A stretch of DNA of 64,000 nucleotides. Source: Verrucomicrobiota bacterium. Its GTDB lineage: Bacteria; Verrucomicrobiota; Verrucomicrobiia; Opitutales; Opitutaceae. The position numbers and the translations under genes are program-made. The stretch covers positions 1-64,000 of the forward strand of contig JAUWBF010000002.1 of the NCBI GenBank assembly GCA_030601755.1, written 5' to 3'. The notes below the pieces were generated by a model. That model was not told the origin of the DNA, did not search any database, and was given only the letters and a program-made list of their open reading frames with translations. This document shows, in pieces, positions 26,599 through 36,571 of the stretch (position 1 is its first letter; every line of letters starts with the position of its first letter).

Positions 26599-27896
26599 CG
26601 GGAGGAGGGCAGAGTGGCGGCGCGGAGGATGACCTGCATGCCGGCGGTGAGGCCGGGGGCGGAAATCTCGGTGTGGCGTTCGTCGGCGAGGCCGATGGAG
26701 ACCTGCACGGCCTGCGGCTCGCCGTCCTTGAGCACCCAGATGCGGGCGGTGCCGGGGGCGGACTTTTCGGTCTCGGCGGTCTTGCCGGAGGAGCGGTTCA
26801 TGCGCGGTGGCATGGGCATGAGGCTTTGCACGAAGGATTTTTTCTGCGTGGTGTCGGCGGTGGCGGCGGCCGGGGTGAAGCGCAGGGCGGCGGAGGGCAC
26901 GAGGAAGACGTCCTTGCTCTGCGCGACGCTGATGTCGGCGGTGGCGGTCATGCCGGGGCGGAGGCTGAGGTCGGCGTTGGCGACCTGCAGGTCGGTGTCG
27001 TAGGTGACGACGTTGTCGGTAACCTCGGAGCCGTAGGAGACCTTGAGCACGGAGGCGTCGTAGGCGCGGCTGGGCCAGGCATCGACGGTGAAGGTGGCGG
27101 GCTGGTCCTTGGCGACACGGCCGATGTCGGCTTCGGCGACGGCGACGGTGAGTTTCATGTGCTCGAGTTTCTCGGCGATGACGAAGAGCTCGGGGGCGCT
27201 GTAGCTGGCCTGCACGGTCTGGCCGGGCTCAATGTCGCGGGTGAGCACGATGCCATCCATGGGGGACTTGATGACGGCCTTGGTGAGGTCGGTCTCGTTG
27301 ATGTCGAGCTGGGCCTGAGCTTGTTCGGCGGTGGCCTGGGCGACGAGCAGGTTGGCCTGCGCGCGGTCGGCGGCGGCGATGGTGGCGTCGAGGTCTGACT
27401 GCGAGGGGAGCTGGTTGTCGCTGAGTTTGCGGAGCTCCTGCTGGCGGGCGAGGGTGGCGGCGGTCTCTTTGACGGTGGCCTGGGCCTGCGCGACCTGGGC
27501 CTTTGCGGAGGCGACGTTGGCGCGGCTGGCGGCGATCTGTTGCTCGAGGGTGGTGGTGTCGAGCTTGGCGAGGGGCTGGCCCTTGGTGACGCGGTCGTTG
27601 GTGTCGACGTAGACCTCGAGGATGGTGCCGGAGAGCTCGGAGCCGACGGTGACCTCGTTAGTGGGCTCGAGATTGCCGGTGGCAGTGATGGTGAGGCTGA
27701 TGTCGCCGCGGGTGAGCGCCTCGGTGACGAATGGCGACGGCGGCGGGCGCGTGGCGACGGAGTGGCGCCAGGCGAAGAAGGCGACGATGGCGGCGAGCGC
27801 GACGCCGGAGGTGACGGCGATGCGGATGCGGTTGCGCTTGGCGTGCTTCGCGGGGTGGAGGATGTCGGCGAGTTCGGTGGGCGAAGGTTTGTTCAT
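26595..27896 (-). CDS. MacA/HlyD-type periplasmic adaptor (system 1)
   Basis: 433 residues. A membrane helix lies at about 27-43, then a barrel-sandwich half (LEPTNEVTVGSELSGTILEV). A long helical hairpin with alanine-rich coiled coil (about 110-190) follows, then the second lipoyl half (TKAVIKSPMDGIVLTRDIEPGQTV) and a beta-barrel. It links the inner-membrane MacB-like pump to the TolC-like channel encoded just upstream. It overlaps the ATPase gene by four bases. Confidence 0.92.
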   Translation of the reverse strand: MNKPSPTELADILHPAKHAKRNRIRIAVTSGVALAAIVAFFAWRHSVATRPPPSPFVTEALTRGDISLTITATGNLEPTNEVTVGSELSGTILEVYVDTNDRVTKGQPLAKLDTTTLEQQIAASRANVASAKAQVAQAQATVKETAATLARQQELRKLSDNQLPSQSDLDATIAAADRAQANLLVAQATAEQAQAQLDINETDLTKAVIKSPMDGIVLTRDIEPGQTVQASYSAPELFVIAEKLEHMKLTVAVAEADIGRVAKDQPATFTVDAWPSRAYDASVLKVSYGSEVTDNVVTYDTDLQVANADLSLRPGMTATADISVAQSKDVFLVPSAALRFTPAAATADTTQKKSFVQSLMPMPPRMNRSSGKTAETEKSAPGTARIWVLKDGEPQAVQVSIGLADERHTEISAPGLTAGMQVILRAATLPSSR

Positions 27897-27919
27897 GATC
27901 TTAAAGGGGACGGCGGTTT

Positions 27920-29353
27920 TCAGAGGGAGGCGGTGGCGTCGGCGGTTTCGGGCGACCAGCCGCCGCCGAGGGCCTTGTAGAGCTGGACGTGAGCGGTGAG
28001 TTCGTCGGCGTTGGCCGAGACGAGTTGTTGCTGAACGCTCAGGTGGGTGCGTTGGGCGTCGAGCAGAGTGAGCAGGTCGGTCTCGCCGGAGCGGTATTGA
28101 AGGTTGGCGAGGCGTTCGGATTCGCGGGCGGCGTCGGCGGCCTTTTGCAGCGGGGCGAGCCGGTCGGAGTTGGCGACGACGGCGGCGAGGGCATCGGACG
28201 TCTCGGAGAGAGCGGTGAGCACGGAGGATTCGTAGGCGAGGAGGGCCTGCTTTTCCTGCTCGGCCTTGGCGGCGATATTGTTGCGGATGGCGCCGGCGTC
28301 GAAGATGGGAGCGGTGAGGCTGCCGAGGACGCTGGCGAGAATGGTCTCGGGATCGGGGAGGTTGCCGGCCTTGAGGGCTTGCACGCCGATGGAGCCGGAG
28401 AGCTTGAGCGAGGGAAGGCGGTCGCGCTTGGCGGCGGAGGTGCGGGCGGCGGCGGCTTGCGCGGCGTATTCGGCGGAGCGAACGTCGGGGCGTTGGCGCA
28501 GGGTGTCGGCGGCGATGTTGTCGGCGAGGTCTGCGGGGATCGTGGGCAGCTGGCCGGTGGAAGCGAGGAGGGCGTTGAGCGAGCCGGGCGTGCGACCGCA
28601 GAGGAGCGCGAGCTGGTTACGGGTCTGGGTGACGGTAAGCTCGAGCGACGGGATGGAGGCGCGGGCCTGTTCAAGGGAGCTGGTGGCCTGGCGGGTGGCG
28701 AGCGCGTCGTCTTCGCCGGCCTGGACGCGCCATTGGGTGAGTTGCAGGGTTTGCTCGCGGGTGGCGACGGTGTCGCGGGTGAGGGCGAGGTTGGCCTCGG
28801 TGGAGCGCAGCGTGATGTAGGTCGAGGCGACCTCGGCGGCGAGGGAGACCTGCGCGGCGTGGTAGTCCTCGCGGGTGAGGGCGAGGTCGGCGTCGGCAGC
28901 CGCGAGGGTTTTGCGTTGTTGGCCGAAGAGGTCGATTTCCCAGCTGGCGTCGAGCGAGGCGCCGTAGGACTCGGAGGTGCTCGTGGTGTTGCTGACACGA
29001 TCGCGCGTGCGGCTGCCCGAGCCGGAGACGCCGGCGGAGAGGGTGGGGAAGAGGCCGGCCTTGGTGGTGCCGCGGACGGCGCGGGACTCGGCGATGCGAG
29101 AGGCGGCGGTGCGGATGTCGGGGCTTTCGGCGAGGGCGGTGGTGATCAGCTCGTTGAGCACGGGATCGTCGAAACGCTCCCACCAGCGGGCGAGGGCGGC
29201 GGCGTCGGTGTCGGCGGGGGCGGCGGCCTCGGTGGTGACGGAAGATGTTACCTGCTTGTCGGATGCGGATACGGTGGCACAGGCCGACAGCAGGAGGGAG
29301 AGGGCGGGGACGGTGAGCTGGAGGGCGGTGCGGGTGAGGGACTGCGTGGTCAT
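27920..29353 (-). CDS. NodT-type TolC outer-membrane efflux lipoprotein (system 1)
   Basis: 477 residues from ATG 29353. The signal peptide ends in a lipobox (SLLLSAC), so the N-terminus is likely acylated, as in the OprM/NodT group. Two tandem halves each carry long alpha-helical barrel segments and a beta-strand pair: DASWEIDLFGQQRKTLAAA in the first, LTAPIFDAGAIRNNIAAK in the second. It is the first gene of a six-gene operon (channel, adaptor, ATPase, permease, regulator, kinase). The upstream longer frame lacks a signal peptide, so ATG 29353 is chosen. Confidence 0.93.
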   Translation of the reverse strand: MTTQSLTRTALQLTVPALSLLLSACATVSASDKQVTSSVTTEAAAPADTDAAALARWWERFDDPVLNELITTALAESPDIRTAASRIAESRAVRGTTKAGLFPTLSAGVSGSGSRTRDRVSNTTSTSESYGASLDASWEIDLFGQQRKTLAAADADLALTREDYHAAQVSLAAEVASTYITLRSTEANLALTRDTVATREQTLQLTQWRVQAGEDDALATRQATSSLEQARASIPSLELTVTQTRNQLALLCGRTPGSLNALLASTGQLPTIPADLADNIAADTLRQRPDVRSAEYAAQAAAARTSAAKRDRLPSLKLSGSIGVQALKAGNLPDPETILASVLGSLTAPIFDAGAIRNNIAAKAEQEKQALLAYESSVLTALSETSDALAAVVANSDRLAPLQKAADAARESERLANLQYRSGETDLLTLLDAQRTHLSVQQQLVSANADELTAHVQLYKALGGGWSPETADATASL

Positions 29354-29467
29354 GGAGGACGTTTTGATGGTCCGCAGGATAGCAGGGAGAACCTTGTGGG
29401 AACGTGAAGGCACCGGGATTTCTCGCTTGGCGCGGGTGGCGGGCTGGGTGACGGTCGTCCTTTGTCT

Positions 29468-30994
29468 ATGTCATCCGGTAAGGTTTTTCTCGTCGGCGCC
29501 GGTCCCGGCGATCTCAGTCTCGTCACCCTGCGCGCCAAGGAGCTCGTCTCCTCGGCGGACGTGCTTGTCTACGACTACCTGGTGCATCCGGAGTTGATCA
29601 AGTGGGCCAAGGACGACTGCGAGGTCGTCTACGTGGGCAAGACCGCCGGCTGCCACACCGTGCCGCAGTCGGAGATCGAGGCGCTGCTCGTCGACCGGGC
29701 CAAAGCCGGCAAGCAGGTCGTGCGACTGAAGGGCGGTGATCCGTTCATTTTTGGTCGAGGTGGCGAGGAGGCCCGCTCGCTGGTGTCGGCCAACATCGAC
29801 TTTGAGGTGGTGCCGGGTGTGACCGCGGCGATCGCGGCGGGCGCCTACGCGGGCATCCCGCTGACGTTCCGCAACACGGCGACGTCGGTGATGTTTTTGA
29901 CCGGTCACGAGGATCCGAAGAAGGACGCCTCGCAGGTCGACTGGCGCGCGGTCGGCGCGCTGAAACACACCACGCTGGCGATCTACATGGGCATGAGCCG
30001 GCTGGCGCACATCCTCGCGGAGTTGCAGGCCGGCGGCCTGTCGCCGGACACGCCGGCTGCGGTGGTGCAGTGGGCCTCGCTCGGCCGCCAGCGCAGCGCG
30101 GTGGGCACCGTTTCCAATCTCGCCGAGAAGGTCGCCGAGGCCGGGCTGGCCGCGCCGTCGATCATCTTCATCGGCGACGTGGTGAACGAGCACGAGCAGA
30201 TCGACTGGTTCGAGCACCTGCCGCTCTACGGCCGCCGCATCACCATCACCCGCACGCGCGATCAAAACAGCGAGCTGCGCGACAAGCTGGAGGCGCTCGG
30301 CGCCGAAGTGGTCGAGCTGCCGCTCATACGGATCGAGAAGGACGTGGACAAGGACATGTATGTCGAGGTCGTCGCCGAGCTCGGCACCTACGACTGGATC
30401 GTGTTCACCAGCGCCAACGGCGTGCGCTACTTCTTCGAGGAGTTCTACAAGGCCTACCCCGACGTGCGCGCGCTCGGCCTGCTGCGCTTCGCCTGCGTCG
30501 GCAAGGCGACCGCCCGCGAGATCGAGCAGCACCGCATCCGCGTCGAGTGCATGCCCGACACCGCCACCGGCGACTCGCTCGCCGACGCGCTGATCGCCAC
30601 CGGTTCGCTCGACAGCGCCAAGGTCATCGTGGTCACGGGCAACCTGAACCGCGACAAGCTCGTCAAGAAGCTCGAGGCCGGTGGAGCCATCGTCGACCGC
30701 CTGCCGCTCTACCGCACGACCAAGACCGACCTCGCCGCCGACCCGGTGGCGGCGGATTTCCGCGCGCGCGGCGCCGACGCCATTCTCTTTGCCAGCTCGT
30801 CGGCCGCGCAGTCGTTTCACGACCAGGCGGGGCAACTGGCACTCGAGCCCGGCGCCCGCAAGCCGCTCGTCGGCAGTATCGGTCCGCAGACCAGCGAGAC
30901 GCTCAAGGACAACGGCCGTCCCGCCGACTTCGAGGCACACCGTCCCAGTCTGGACGCGCTCATCGAGGTGCTTGTGGACGAACTGACCGAGTGA
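29468..30994 (+). CDS. Fused uroporphyrinogen-III C-methyltransferase and uroporphyrinogen-III synthase
   Basis: 508 residues from ATG 29468 (a TTG two codons upstream is possible). Residues 1-245 are CobA/SumT: VFLVGAGPGDLSLVTLRA, VRLKGGDPFIFGRGGEE, VVPGVTAA and IYMGMSRL, binding SAM and methylating uroporphyrinogen III towards sirohaem or cobalamin. Residues about 250-508 are HemD: RRITITRTRDQNSELRDKL, WIVFTSANGVRYFFE, FACVGKATA, and LFASSSAAQSF with SIGPQTSETLKDNG. CobA-HemD fusions are known in several phyla. The gene is divergent from the first efflux operon and not next to other tetrapyrrole genes. Confidence 0.95.
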   Translation: MSSGKVFLVGAGPGDLSLVTLRAKELVSSADVLVYDYLVHPELIKWAKDDCEVVYVGKTAGCHTVPQSEIEALLVDRAKAGKQVVRLKGGDPFIFGRGGEEARSLVSANIDFEVVPGVTAAIAAGAYAGIPLTFRNTATSVMFLTGHEDPKKDASQVDWRAVGALKHTTLAIYMGMSRLAHILAELQAGGLSPDTPAAVVQWASLGRQRSAVGTVSNLAEKVAEAGLAAPSIIFIGDVVNEHEQIDWFEHLPLYGRRITITRTRDQNSELRDKLEALGAEVVELPLIRIEKDVDKDMYVEVVAELGTYDWIVFTSANGVRYFFEEFYKAYPDVRALGLLRFACVGKATAREIEQHRIRVECMPDTATGDSLADALIATGSLDSAKVIVVTGNLNRDKLVKKLEAGGAIVDRLPLYRTTKTDLAADPVAADFRARGADAILFASSSAAQSFHDQAGQLALEPGARKPLVGSIGPQTSETLKDNGRPADFEAHRPSLDALIEVLVDELTE

Positions 30995-31192
30995 TCTTCA
31001 AGCGGCCGCTGGCCTTCGCGTGCCATGGTTGGGAGCCGTGTCACGGCACGGGAGTGCATGATGCTTTATCATAAGTGTGTGGGTTGACAACGCGGCGGCG
31101 GCCTTTGCACTGGGCTCTTTCGCCCCTCGTTCGTGTTCTCGTCCGCTACGCTTTCCCTCTCCAGATCGTCTGCTCGTCATCGTCTTCATCGC

Positions 31193-33034
31193 ATGATGCG
31201 CGCAGGCGTGGCTGCCCTTGTCCTCACTCTGCTGCTAACCGGTTGCACCGCCCGGCAAAAGCGTGCGGCCATCGATAAACGCGCCGGTGCCATCATCGAG
31301 TCCACGCAGCAACAGGCACTGGGGGAAGCCGCGGAATTCGACATCCTGCCTCCGGAGGACGCCCTGCGCCGTCGGTTGCTGATCGGCCAGGATCTTCCCT
31401 TTTACGCGCCGGCCAGTCTCGGCAGCGACTTCCTGGCCCAGCCCAAGGGCACCCCCGAGGCGACGGAGCCGCGCACCGTCGATGAATTTCGGGCCGGGGC
31501 TTCGCTTGGGGAGCTGTCCGGGCCGATGGCGATTTCGCTCGCCGATGCCCTCCAGATCGCCGCCGCCAACAGCCGCGCCTACCAGTCTCGCAAGGAAAAC
31601 GTCTTCCGCTCGGCCCTGCGTCTTGATCTGGAACGCGAGGAGTTTCGCACGTCGTTCACCGGTCTTGTATCCACATTGTTCCGACATAACCGCGGTGCGA
31701 CCGCCACCGGAGGTCCGGTGACCGAACAGGTGGAAACCGACGCGGTTGTCGCCGCCACCAAGACGCTCAAGACCGGTGCGCAACTGACGCTGCGGATCGG
31801 CGTCGACCTGCTCAAGCTTCTGCGTCCCGGCGACTTCTCGACCCAGTCTTTTTTCGGCGACGCCACCGTCAACATACCGCTCCTGCGCGGGGCCGGCCGC
31901 CGGATCGCCGCCGAGGCGCTCACCCAGGCCGAGCGCGATGTCGTCTACGCGATCTACGACTTCGAGGAATACAAGCGCGGTTTCGCCGTCGGCATCGCCC
32001 GCCAATACCTCTCCGTGCTGCAGCGCGAGGATCAGGTGCGCAACGCGGAGGAAAACTACCGCAGCCTCATCACCTCCAGCCGCCGCGCGCGCCGGCTGCT
32101 TCAGGCCGGCAACCTTCCTCCCATCCAGGTCGACCAGGCCCTGCAGGACGAACTCAAGGCCCGCAACCGCTGGATCAGCGCCCGCACCACGCTCGATGAC
32201 ACGCTGGACGCCTTCAAACTTCAGGTGGGCCTTCCGGTAGACGCAGCCATCGTGCTGCAACGAGCCGACTTTGACGCCATTGCGGGAGCAGCCGCCGAGC
32301 TGCCCGCCGCCACCGCGGAGGATCCCGCCTCCGTGGTGGATATTCCGGCCGCCGACGCGCCTGTCGAGCTCACCGACAGCAGTCCCGCCAAGCCCGGTCC
32401 CTTGGAGCTTCCCTACGAGCGCGCCATCGGCCTTGCCTTCGAGCATCGACTCGACCTGCGCACCGTCGAGGGACGCGTTGGCGACGCCCAGCGCGGCGTG
32501 GTCCTTGCGGCGAATGGCTTCAAGCCCAACCTCAACCTCCAGCTCGCCGGAGGAACCGAGTCCGAAAAACTTCGCGACCTCAACGGCAACCAAGGCAACT
32601 ACAGCGCCCGGCTCCTGCTCGACCTCCCCTTTGAGCGCACCGCCGAGGGGGTTGCCTACCGCCAGAGTCTCATCGCGCTGGAGGCCGCAGTGCGATCACT
32701 GCAGGAACTCGAGGACTCCATCAAGCTCAGTGTCCGCGGCCGTCTTCGCGACTTGCACGAAGCCCGTGAGTCCGTGCACATCCAGACCCTTTCGCTGCAA
32801 CTTGCCCGCCGGCGCGTGCGTGGCGCCGACCTTAATCTTCAGGCCGGCCGCATTCCCATCCGCGACCTGCTCGATGCGCAGGAAGACCTGCTCTCAGCGC
32901 AAAACGCGCTCACTTCCGCCTCCGTCAGCTATCGTCTCGCCGAACTCGATCTCCAGCGCGACCTCGGCGTCCTCCGGGTTTCTCCCGGCGGCCTCTGGCA
33001 GGAGTTCATCCCCGACGACGAGCCCGCCCCATGA
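31193..33034 (+). CDS. TolC-family outer-membrane efflux lipoprotein (system 2)
   Basis: 613 residues from ATG 31193 (ATG 31196 is equally possible). The signal peptide MRAGVAALVLTLLLTGC ends in a lipobox. Two outer-membrane-efflux repeats follow: SLADALQIAAANSRAYQSRKE at the start and LPYERAIGLAFEHRLDLRTVEG in the second half. It is longer than usual because of an insert of about 100 residues between the halves, rich in alanine and proline (around 365-410). It overlaps the adaptor gene by ATGA and heads the second MacAB-like operon. Confidence 0.88.
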   Translation: MMRAGVAALVLTLLLTGCTARQKRAAIDKRAGAIIESTQQQALGEAAEFDILPPEDALRRRLLIGQDLPFYAPASLGSDFLAQPKGTPEATEPRTVDEFRAGASLGELSGPMAISLADALQIAAANSRAYQSRKENVFRSALRLDLEREEFRTSFTGLVSTLFRHNRGATATGGPVTEQVETDAVVAATKTLKTGAQLTLRIGVDLLKLLRPGDFSTQSFFGDATVNIPLLRGAGRRIAAEALTQAERDVVYAIYDFEEYKRGFAVGIARQYLSVLQREDQVRNAEENYRSLITSSRRARRLLQAGNLPPIQVDQALQDELKARNRWISARTTLDDTLDAFKLQVGLPVDAAIVLQRADFDAIAGAAAELPAATAEDPASVVDIPAADAPVELTDSSPAKPGPLELPYERAIGLAFEHRLDLRTVEGRVGDAQRGVVLAANGFKPNLNLQLAGGTESEKLRDLNGNQGNYSARLLLDLPFERTAEGVAYRQSLIALEAAVRSLQELEDSIKLSVRGRLRDLHEARESVHIQTLSLQLARRRVRGADLNLQAGRIPIRDLLDAQEDLLSAQNALTSASVSYRLAELDLQRDLGVLRVSPGGLWQEFIPDDEPAP

Positions 33035-34527
33035 AACATCCCTCCTGGATAAACGACCGGCCAAAGCCCGTCCGCCTCGCCATCCTCGCCGCTCCGGTTT
33101 TGCTGCTCGGTCTGCTGGTGCTCGTGTTCGCTGCCGGCGGCGACGAACGCGAGACGCTGCCCGTGACCACGGTTGCGCGTGGTCCCCTGCGTGTCAGCAT
33201 CACCGAGAACGGCACCATCCGGCCGCGCCAGCAGATCATCCTGCGCAACGAGACCAACCGCACCGTCAGCATCACCAAGGTCGCCCCGGAAGGCTCGCTG
33301 GTGAAGAAGGACGAGCTCATCCTGCAGTTCGACGACACCGACATGATGAACAGCCTCGTCGAGCGCCGTATCCGCGTGCAAAACAGCGAGTCCGGCCTCA
33401 TCGCCGCCGAGGAAGAACTCAACTCCACCCGCCTTCAGGCCAAGTCCGACATCGAGAGCGCGCGCCTGGCCCACGAGTTTGCCCGTCAGGACCTCGACAA
33501 GTTTCTCAAGGGCGAGGACCCCCAGCAGATCAAGGCCCTTCAGACCAAGATAACCCTCGCGCAGGAAGACCATTCGCTCGCCAAAGAGAAGCTCCGCTGG
33601 TCCCAGATCCTGCACGACGAAAAATACCTCTCCCAATCGGACCTGCAGCGCGACGAACTCGCCTTCAAAAAAGCGCAGCTCAACCTCGAGCTCGCCCAGG
33701 AAGACCTGCGCCTCTACGAGAGCTACAGTCGGAAACGTCAGCTCGCCGAACTCAACGCCAAGGTCGACAGAACCCGCATCGAGCTCGAGCGCACCCAGAG
33801 CCGCAACACCGGTCGCATCGCCCAGTATGAGGCGCGCTATCGGGCCAGCGAGGCCTCCCATCGCGAGGAGCTCGCCCGGCTCAAGCGCGAGGAGATCGAG
33901 GCCACCAAGTTCGCCGTGCGTGCCCCCATCGCGGGCATGGTTCTCTACGCCTCCAGCGTCGACAACCGCTGGCGTGGCGATCCCGTCGAGGTCGGTCTCG
34001 TCGTGCGCCCCAACACCGAGATCATCTACCTGCCCACCGCCGACGACTACGACGTCGATATCCTCGTCTCCGAGGTCAACCTCAACAAGCTCGTGACCGG
34101 TCTGCCCGCCACCATCAAGGTCGACGCGCTCCCGGGCCGCGCCTTCTCCGGCACGCTCTCCACGATCTCCGCGCTGCCCGATTCGGGCTCCCGCTGGCTC
34201 AATCCCAACCTCAAGCTCTACAAGACCTCCATCCAGCTCGACGCCACCGAAGACACGCCCCTGCGCAACGGCATGAGCTGTCAGGTCGAGATCCTCGTGC
34301 AGGACATCCCCGAGACGCTTCAGCTGCCCCTGCAGGCTGTCGTCCGCGAAAGCGGCAAGCCCGTCGTCTACGTGCAGGACGGCCGTCGCCTGCGTGCCGT
34401 GCCGGTCACGCTTGGTATGGATAACAACCGCATGGTTCAGATCCTCGGCGGCCTGGTCGAAGGCCAGACCGTCGTGCTCACCCCGCCGCTCGGCAACGCC
34501 GGCGCCGACAACCGCTCCGCAAACTGA
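33031..34527 (+). CDS. HlyD/MacA-type periplasmic adaptor (system 2)
   Basis: 498 residues. A membrane helix lies at about 17-35, then the lipoyl half ENGTIRPRQQIILRNE with VAPEGSLVKKDELILQFDD. A very long coiled coil (about 110-285) follows, rich in Glu, Lys, Arg and Gln. It is longer than in system 1, so the periplasmic span may be taller. The second lipoyl half (KFAVRAPIAGMVLYAS) and a barrel with LPGRAFSGTLSTI end the protein. It overlaps the channel gene by four bases. Confidence 0.9.
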   Translation: MKHPSWINDRPKPVRLAILAAPVLLLGLLVLVFAAGGDERETLPVTTVARGPLRVSITENGTIRPRQQIILRNETNRTVSITKVAPEGSLVKKDELILQFDDTDMMNSLVERRIRVQNSESGLIAAEEELNSTRLQAKSDIESARLAHEFARQDLDKFLKGEDPQQIKALQTKITLAQEDHSLAKEKLRWSQILHDEKYLSQSDLQRDELAFKKAQLNLELAQEDLRLYESYSRKRQLAELNAKVDRTRIELERTQSRNTGRIAQYEARYRASEASHREELARLKREEIEATKFAVRAPIAGMVLYASSVDNRWRGDPVEVGLVVRPNTEIIYLPTADDYDVDILVSEVNLNKLVTGLPATIKVDALPGRAFSGTLSTISALPDSGSRWLNPNLKLYKTSIQLDATEDTPLRNGMSCQVEILVQDIPETLQLPLQAVVRESGKPVVYVQDGRRLRAVPVTLGMDNNRMVQILGGLVEGQTVVLTPPLGNAGADNRSAN

Positions 34528-34541
34528 TTCCGCCGCGCGCC

Positions 34542-35246
34542 ATGGACGAACCCGCCCCCATCGAGGCCGAGGTGCAGGACGTGCGGAAGATTTACCGCAT
34601 CGGCGACGAGACCGTGAACGCCCTTGCCGGCGTCTCGCTGCAGTTTCGGCGCGGCGAGTTCTGGGCCATCCTCGGCTCCTCCGGCTCCGGCAAGAGCACG
34701 CTGCTCAACCTGCTCGGCTGTCTCGACCGCCCCACCAGCGGCCGCTACCTGCTCGCCGGTCGCGACGTCAGTGGCATGGAGGACGACGAGCTCAGCCACA
34801 TCCGGCTGCGGCACCTCGGCTTCATCTTTCAAAACTTCAACCTCATCCCGCAGTCGACCGTCGAGGAGAACATCCAGCTGCCGATGTATTACCTCGGCAT
34901 CCACGACCACGAGAGTCTGCCCCGAGCCCAGGAATTGGCGCGTTTAGTCGGTCTCGGCCAGCGCCTCAAGCACACCCCCATCCAGCTCTCCGGCGGACAG
35001 CAGCAGCGCGTCGCCATCGCCCGCGCACTCGCCAACAACCCCAACGTGCTCCTCGCCGACGAGCCCACCGGCAACCTCGACTCCGCGACCGGTGAGGAAA
35101 TCATGCGCATGCTCGGCGACCTGCACCGGCAGGGGAAGACCATCATCATGGTCACGCACGAGCCTGACATCGCCGCCCACGCCTCCTGCCGGCTCTACAT
35201 GAAGGACGGCCGCGTCGAGCGCATCGAACGGGGGCCGATGTCATGA
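34542..35246 (+). CDS. MacB-like ABC transporter ATPase (system 2)
   Basis: 234 residues. Walker [19 protein letters not shown] loop [11 protein letters not shown], signature [14 protein letters not shown] and Walker [15 protein letters not shown] with the H loop IMVTHEP. It belongs to the LolD/MacB class like the system 1 ATPase. It follows the adaptor by 14 bp and overlaps the permease gene by four bases. Confidence 0.95.
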   Translation: MDEPAPIEAEVQDVRKIYRIGDETVNALAGVSLQFRRGEFWAILGSSGSGKSTLLNLLGCLDRPTSGRYLLAGRDVSGMEDDELSHIRLRHLGFIFQNFNLIPQSTVEENIQLPMYYLGIHDHESLPRAQELARLVGLGQRLKHTPIQLSGGQQQRVAIARALANNPNVLLADEPTGNLDSATGEEIMRMLGDLHRQGKTIIMVTHEPDIAAHASCRLYMKDGRVERIERGPMS

Positions 35247-36505
35247 TCAGCCGCCAGACCAAGCGCGAGGTCGCCCTGGGCCTGAAGAGCCTGCTCCAGC
35301 ATAAGCTGCGCTCAACGCTCACGCTGCTCGGCCTGGTCTTCGGCGTGGCCAGCGTCGTCGCCATGCTCGCCGTCGGCGAGGGCGCCAGCGAGGAGGCGCT
35401 CGCGCAGATCCGCAAGCTCGGGAGCAACAACATCATCCTCGTCACCCGCAAGCCCACCGGCATCGACAGCAACGACAACGTGCGCATGAGCATCTACGGC
35501 CTCACCTACGAGGATCAGCAGCGCATCGCCGAGACCATCCCCGGCATCCGCCGCGGCGTGCCCGTGAAGATACTTCCCAAGCAGGGTCAGCTCGATGCCC
35601 GCAAACTCGACCTGCGCATCCTCGGCACCACGCCCGACTGGTTCGAGCTCGTGAAGCGCGACCTCATCGCTGGCCGATTGCTCGACGTCACCGACGAGGC
35701 CCGCCGCAACCCAGTCGTCGTGCTCACCGAGCACGGTGCCCGCCGCCTGCTCGCCACCCACGAGGCCATCGGCCAGCCCATCCGCATCGACGGCATCGTC
35801 TTTGAGGTCGTCGGCATCATCGGCGACGAGACCCTCGCGGCCGAGGGGGCCGAGCTGGCTGATCAGGAAGTCGACGCCTACGTGCCCATGAGCGTGGCGC
35901 GCAACCGTTTCGGCGACGTCATTGAGCAACGCTCCTCCGGCGCGACGATCCGGGAAAAAATCGAACTGCATCAACTCGTGCTCGAGGCCGAGTCCATCGA
36001 GGTCGTGCCGCGCGTGGCCGCCGCGGTCGACTACGCGCTCAAACGTTTTCATCCGGTCAAGGACTATGAGGTCAACGTGCCGCTCGCGCTCCTGCGACAG
36101 GCCGAGGCCAGCAAGCGCACCTTCAATATCGTGCTCGGTTCCATTGCCGGCATCTCGCTGCTCGTCGGTGGCATCGGCATCATGAACATCATGCTCGCGA
36201 CCGTCACCGAGCGCACCCGCGAGATCGGCATCCGCCGCGCCATCGGGGCCCAGCGCCGGCAGATCATCCGTCAGTTCCTGATCGAAACCGTCACGCTCTC
36301 CAGCGTGGGCGGGCTGGTGGGGCTCGTGCTCGGTGTGGCGATCCCGGTGGTGATCACGCAGTTTGCGGGCATGCCCACGAAGATCACCTTCTTCAGCCTG
36401 GTGCTCGCCTTTGGCATCAGCGTGGCGCTTGGCATCGTCTTCGGCATCTACCCGGCTCGCCGCGCCTCGCGCCTAGATCCGATCGAGGCGCTGCGCCACG
36501 TCTGA
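35243..36505 (+). CDS. MacB-like ABC transporter permease (system 2)
   Basis: 420 residues with one N-terminal helix (about 22-45), a periplasmic domain and three C-terminal helices. GGIGIMNIMLATVTERTREIGIRRAIGAQ is the MacB/FtsX signature. The last residues YPARRASRLDPIEALRHV match the common end of these permeases, and the same ending occurs in the system 1 protein. It is the last gene of a four-gene operon that has no adjacent regulator, unlike system 1. Confidence 0.93.
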   Translation: MISRQTKREVALGLKSLLQHKLRSTLTLLGLVFGVASVVAMLAVGEGASEEALAQIRKLGSNNIILVTRKPTGIDSNDNVRMSIYGLTYEDQQRIAETIPGIRRGVPVKILPKQGQLDARKLDLRILGTTPDWFELVKRDLIAGRLLDVTDEARRNPVVVLTEHGARRLLATHEAIGQPIRIDGIVFEVVGIIGDETLAAEGAELADQEVDAYVPMSVARNRFGDVIEQRSSGATIREKIELHQLVLEAESIEVVPRVAAAVDYALKRFHPVKDYEVNVPLALLRQAEASKRTFNIVLGSIAGISLLVGGIGIMNIMLATVTERTREIGIRRAIGAQRRQIIRQFLIETVTLSSVGGLVGLVLGVAIPVVITQFAGMPTKITFFSLVLAFGISVALGIVFGIYPARRASRLDPIEALRHV

Positions 36506-36513
36506 GCGTTGGA

Positions 36514-36571
36514 GTAGCGCAGGCTTCCAGCCTGCCATCGGCATCAACAGCCGGCTGGAAGCCGGCGCTAC
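36514..36571. repeat. Double-palindrome hairpin (GTAGCGC...GGCTTCCAGCC)
   Basis: GTAGCGC (36514-36520) pairs with GCGCTAC (36565-36571). Each arm contains its own smaller palindrome, GCAGGC-TTCCA-GCCTGC and GCCGGC-TGGAA-GCCGGC. It lies between two convergent genes and its right end contains the TAG stop of the aminotransferase gene (36568-36570). It may act as a bidirectional terminator or be a mobile repeat. Confidence 0.8.

Noticed and set aside
31067-31072. TATCAT as a -10 box upstream of the second efflux operon
   Set aside because: No acceptable -35 hexamer lies at the right distance.
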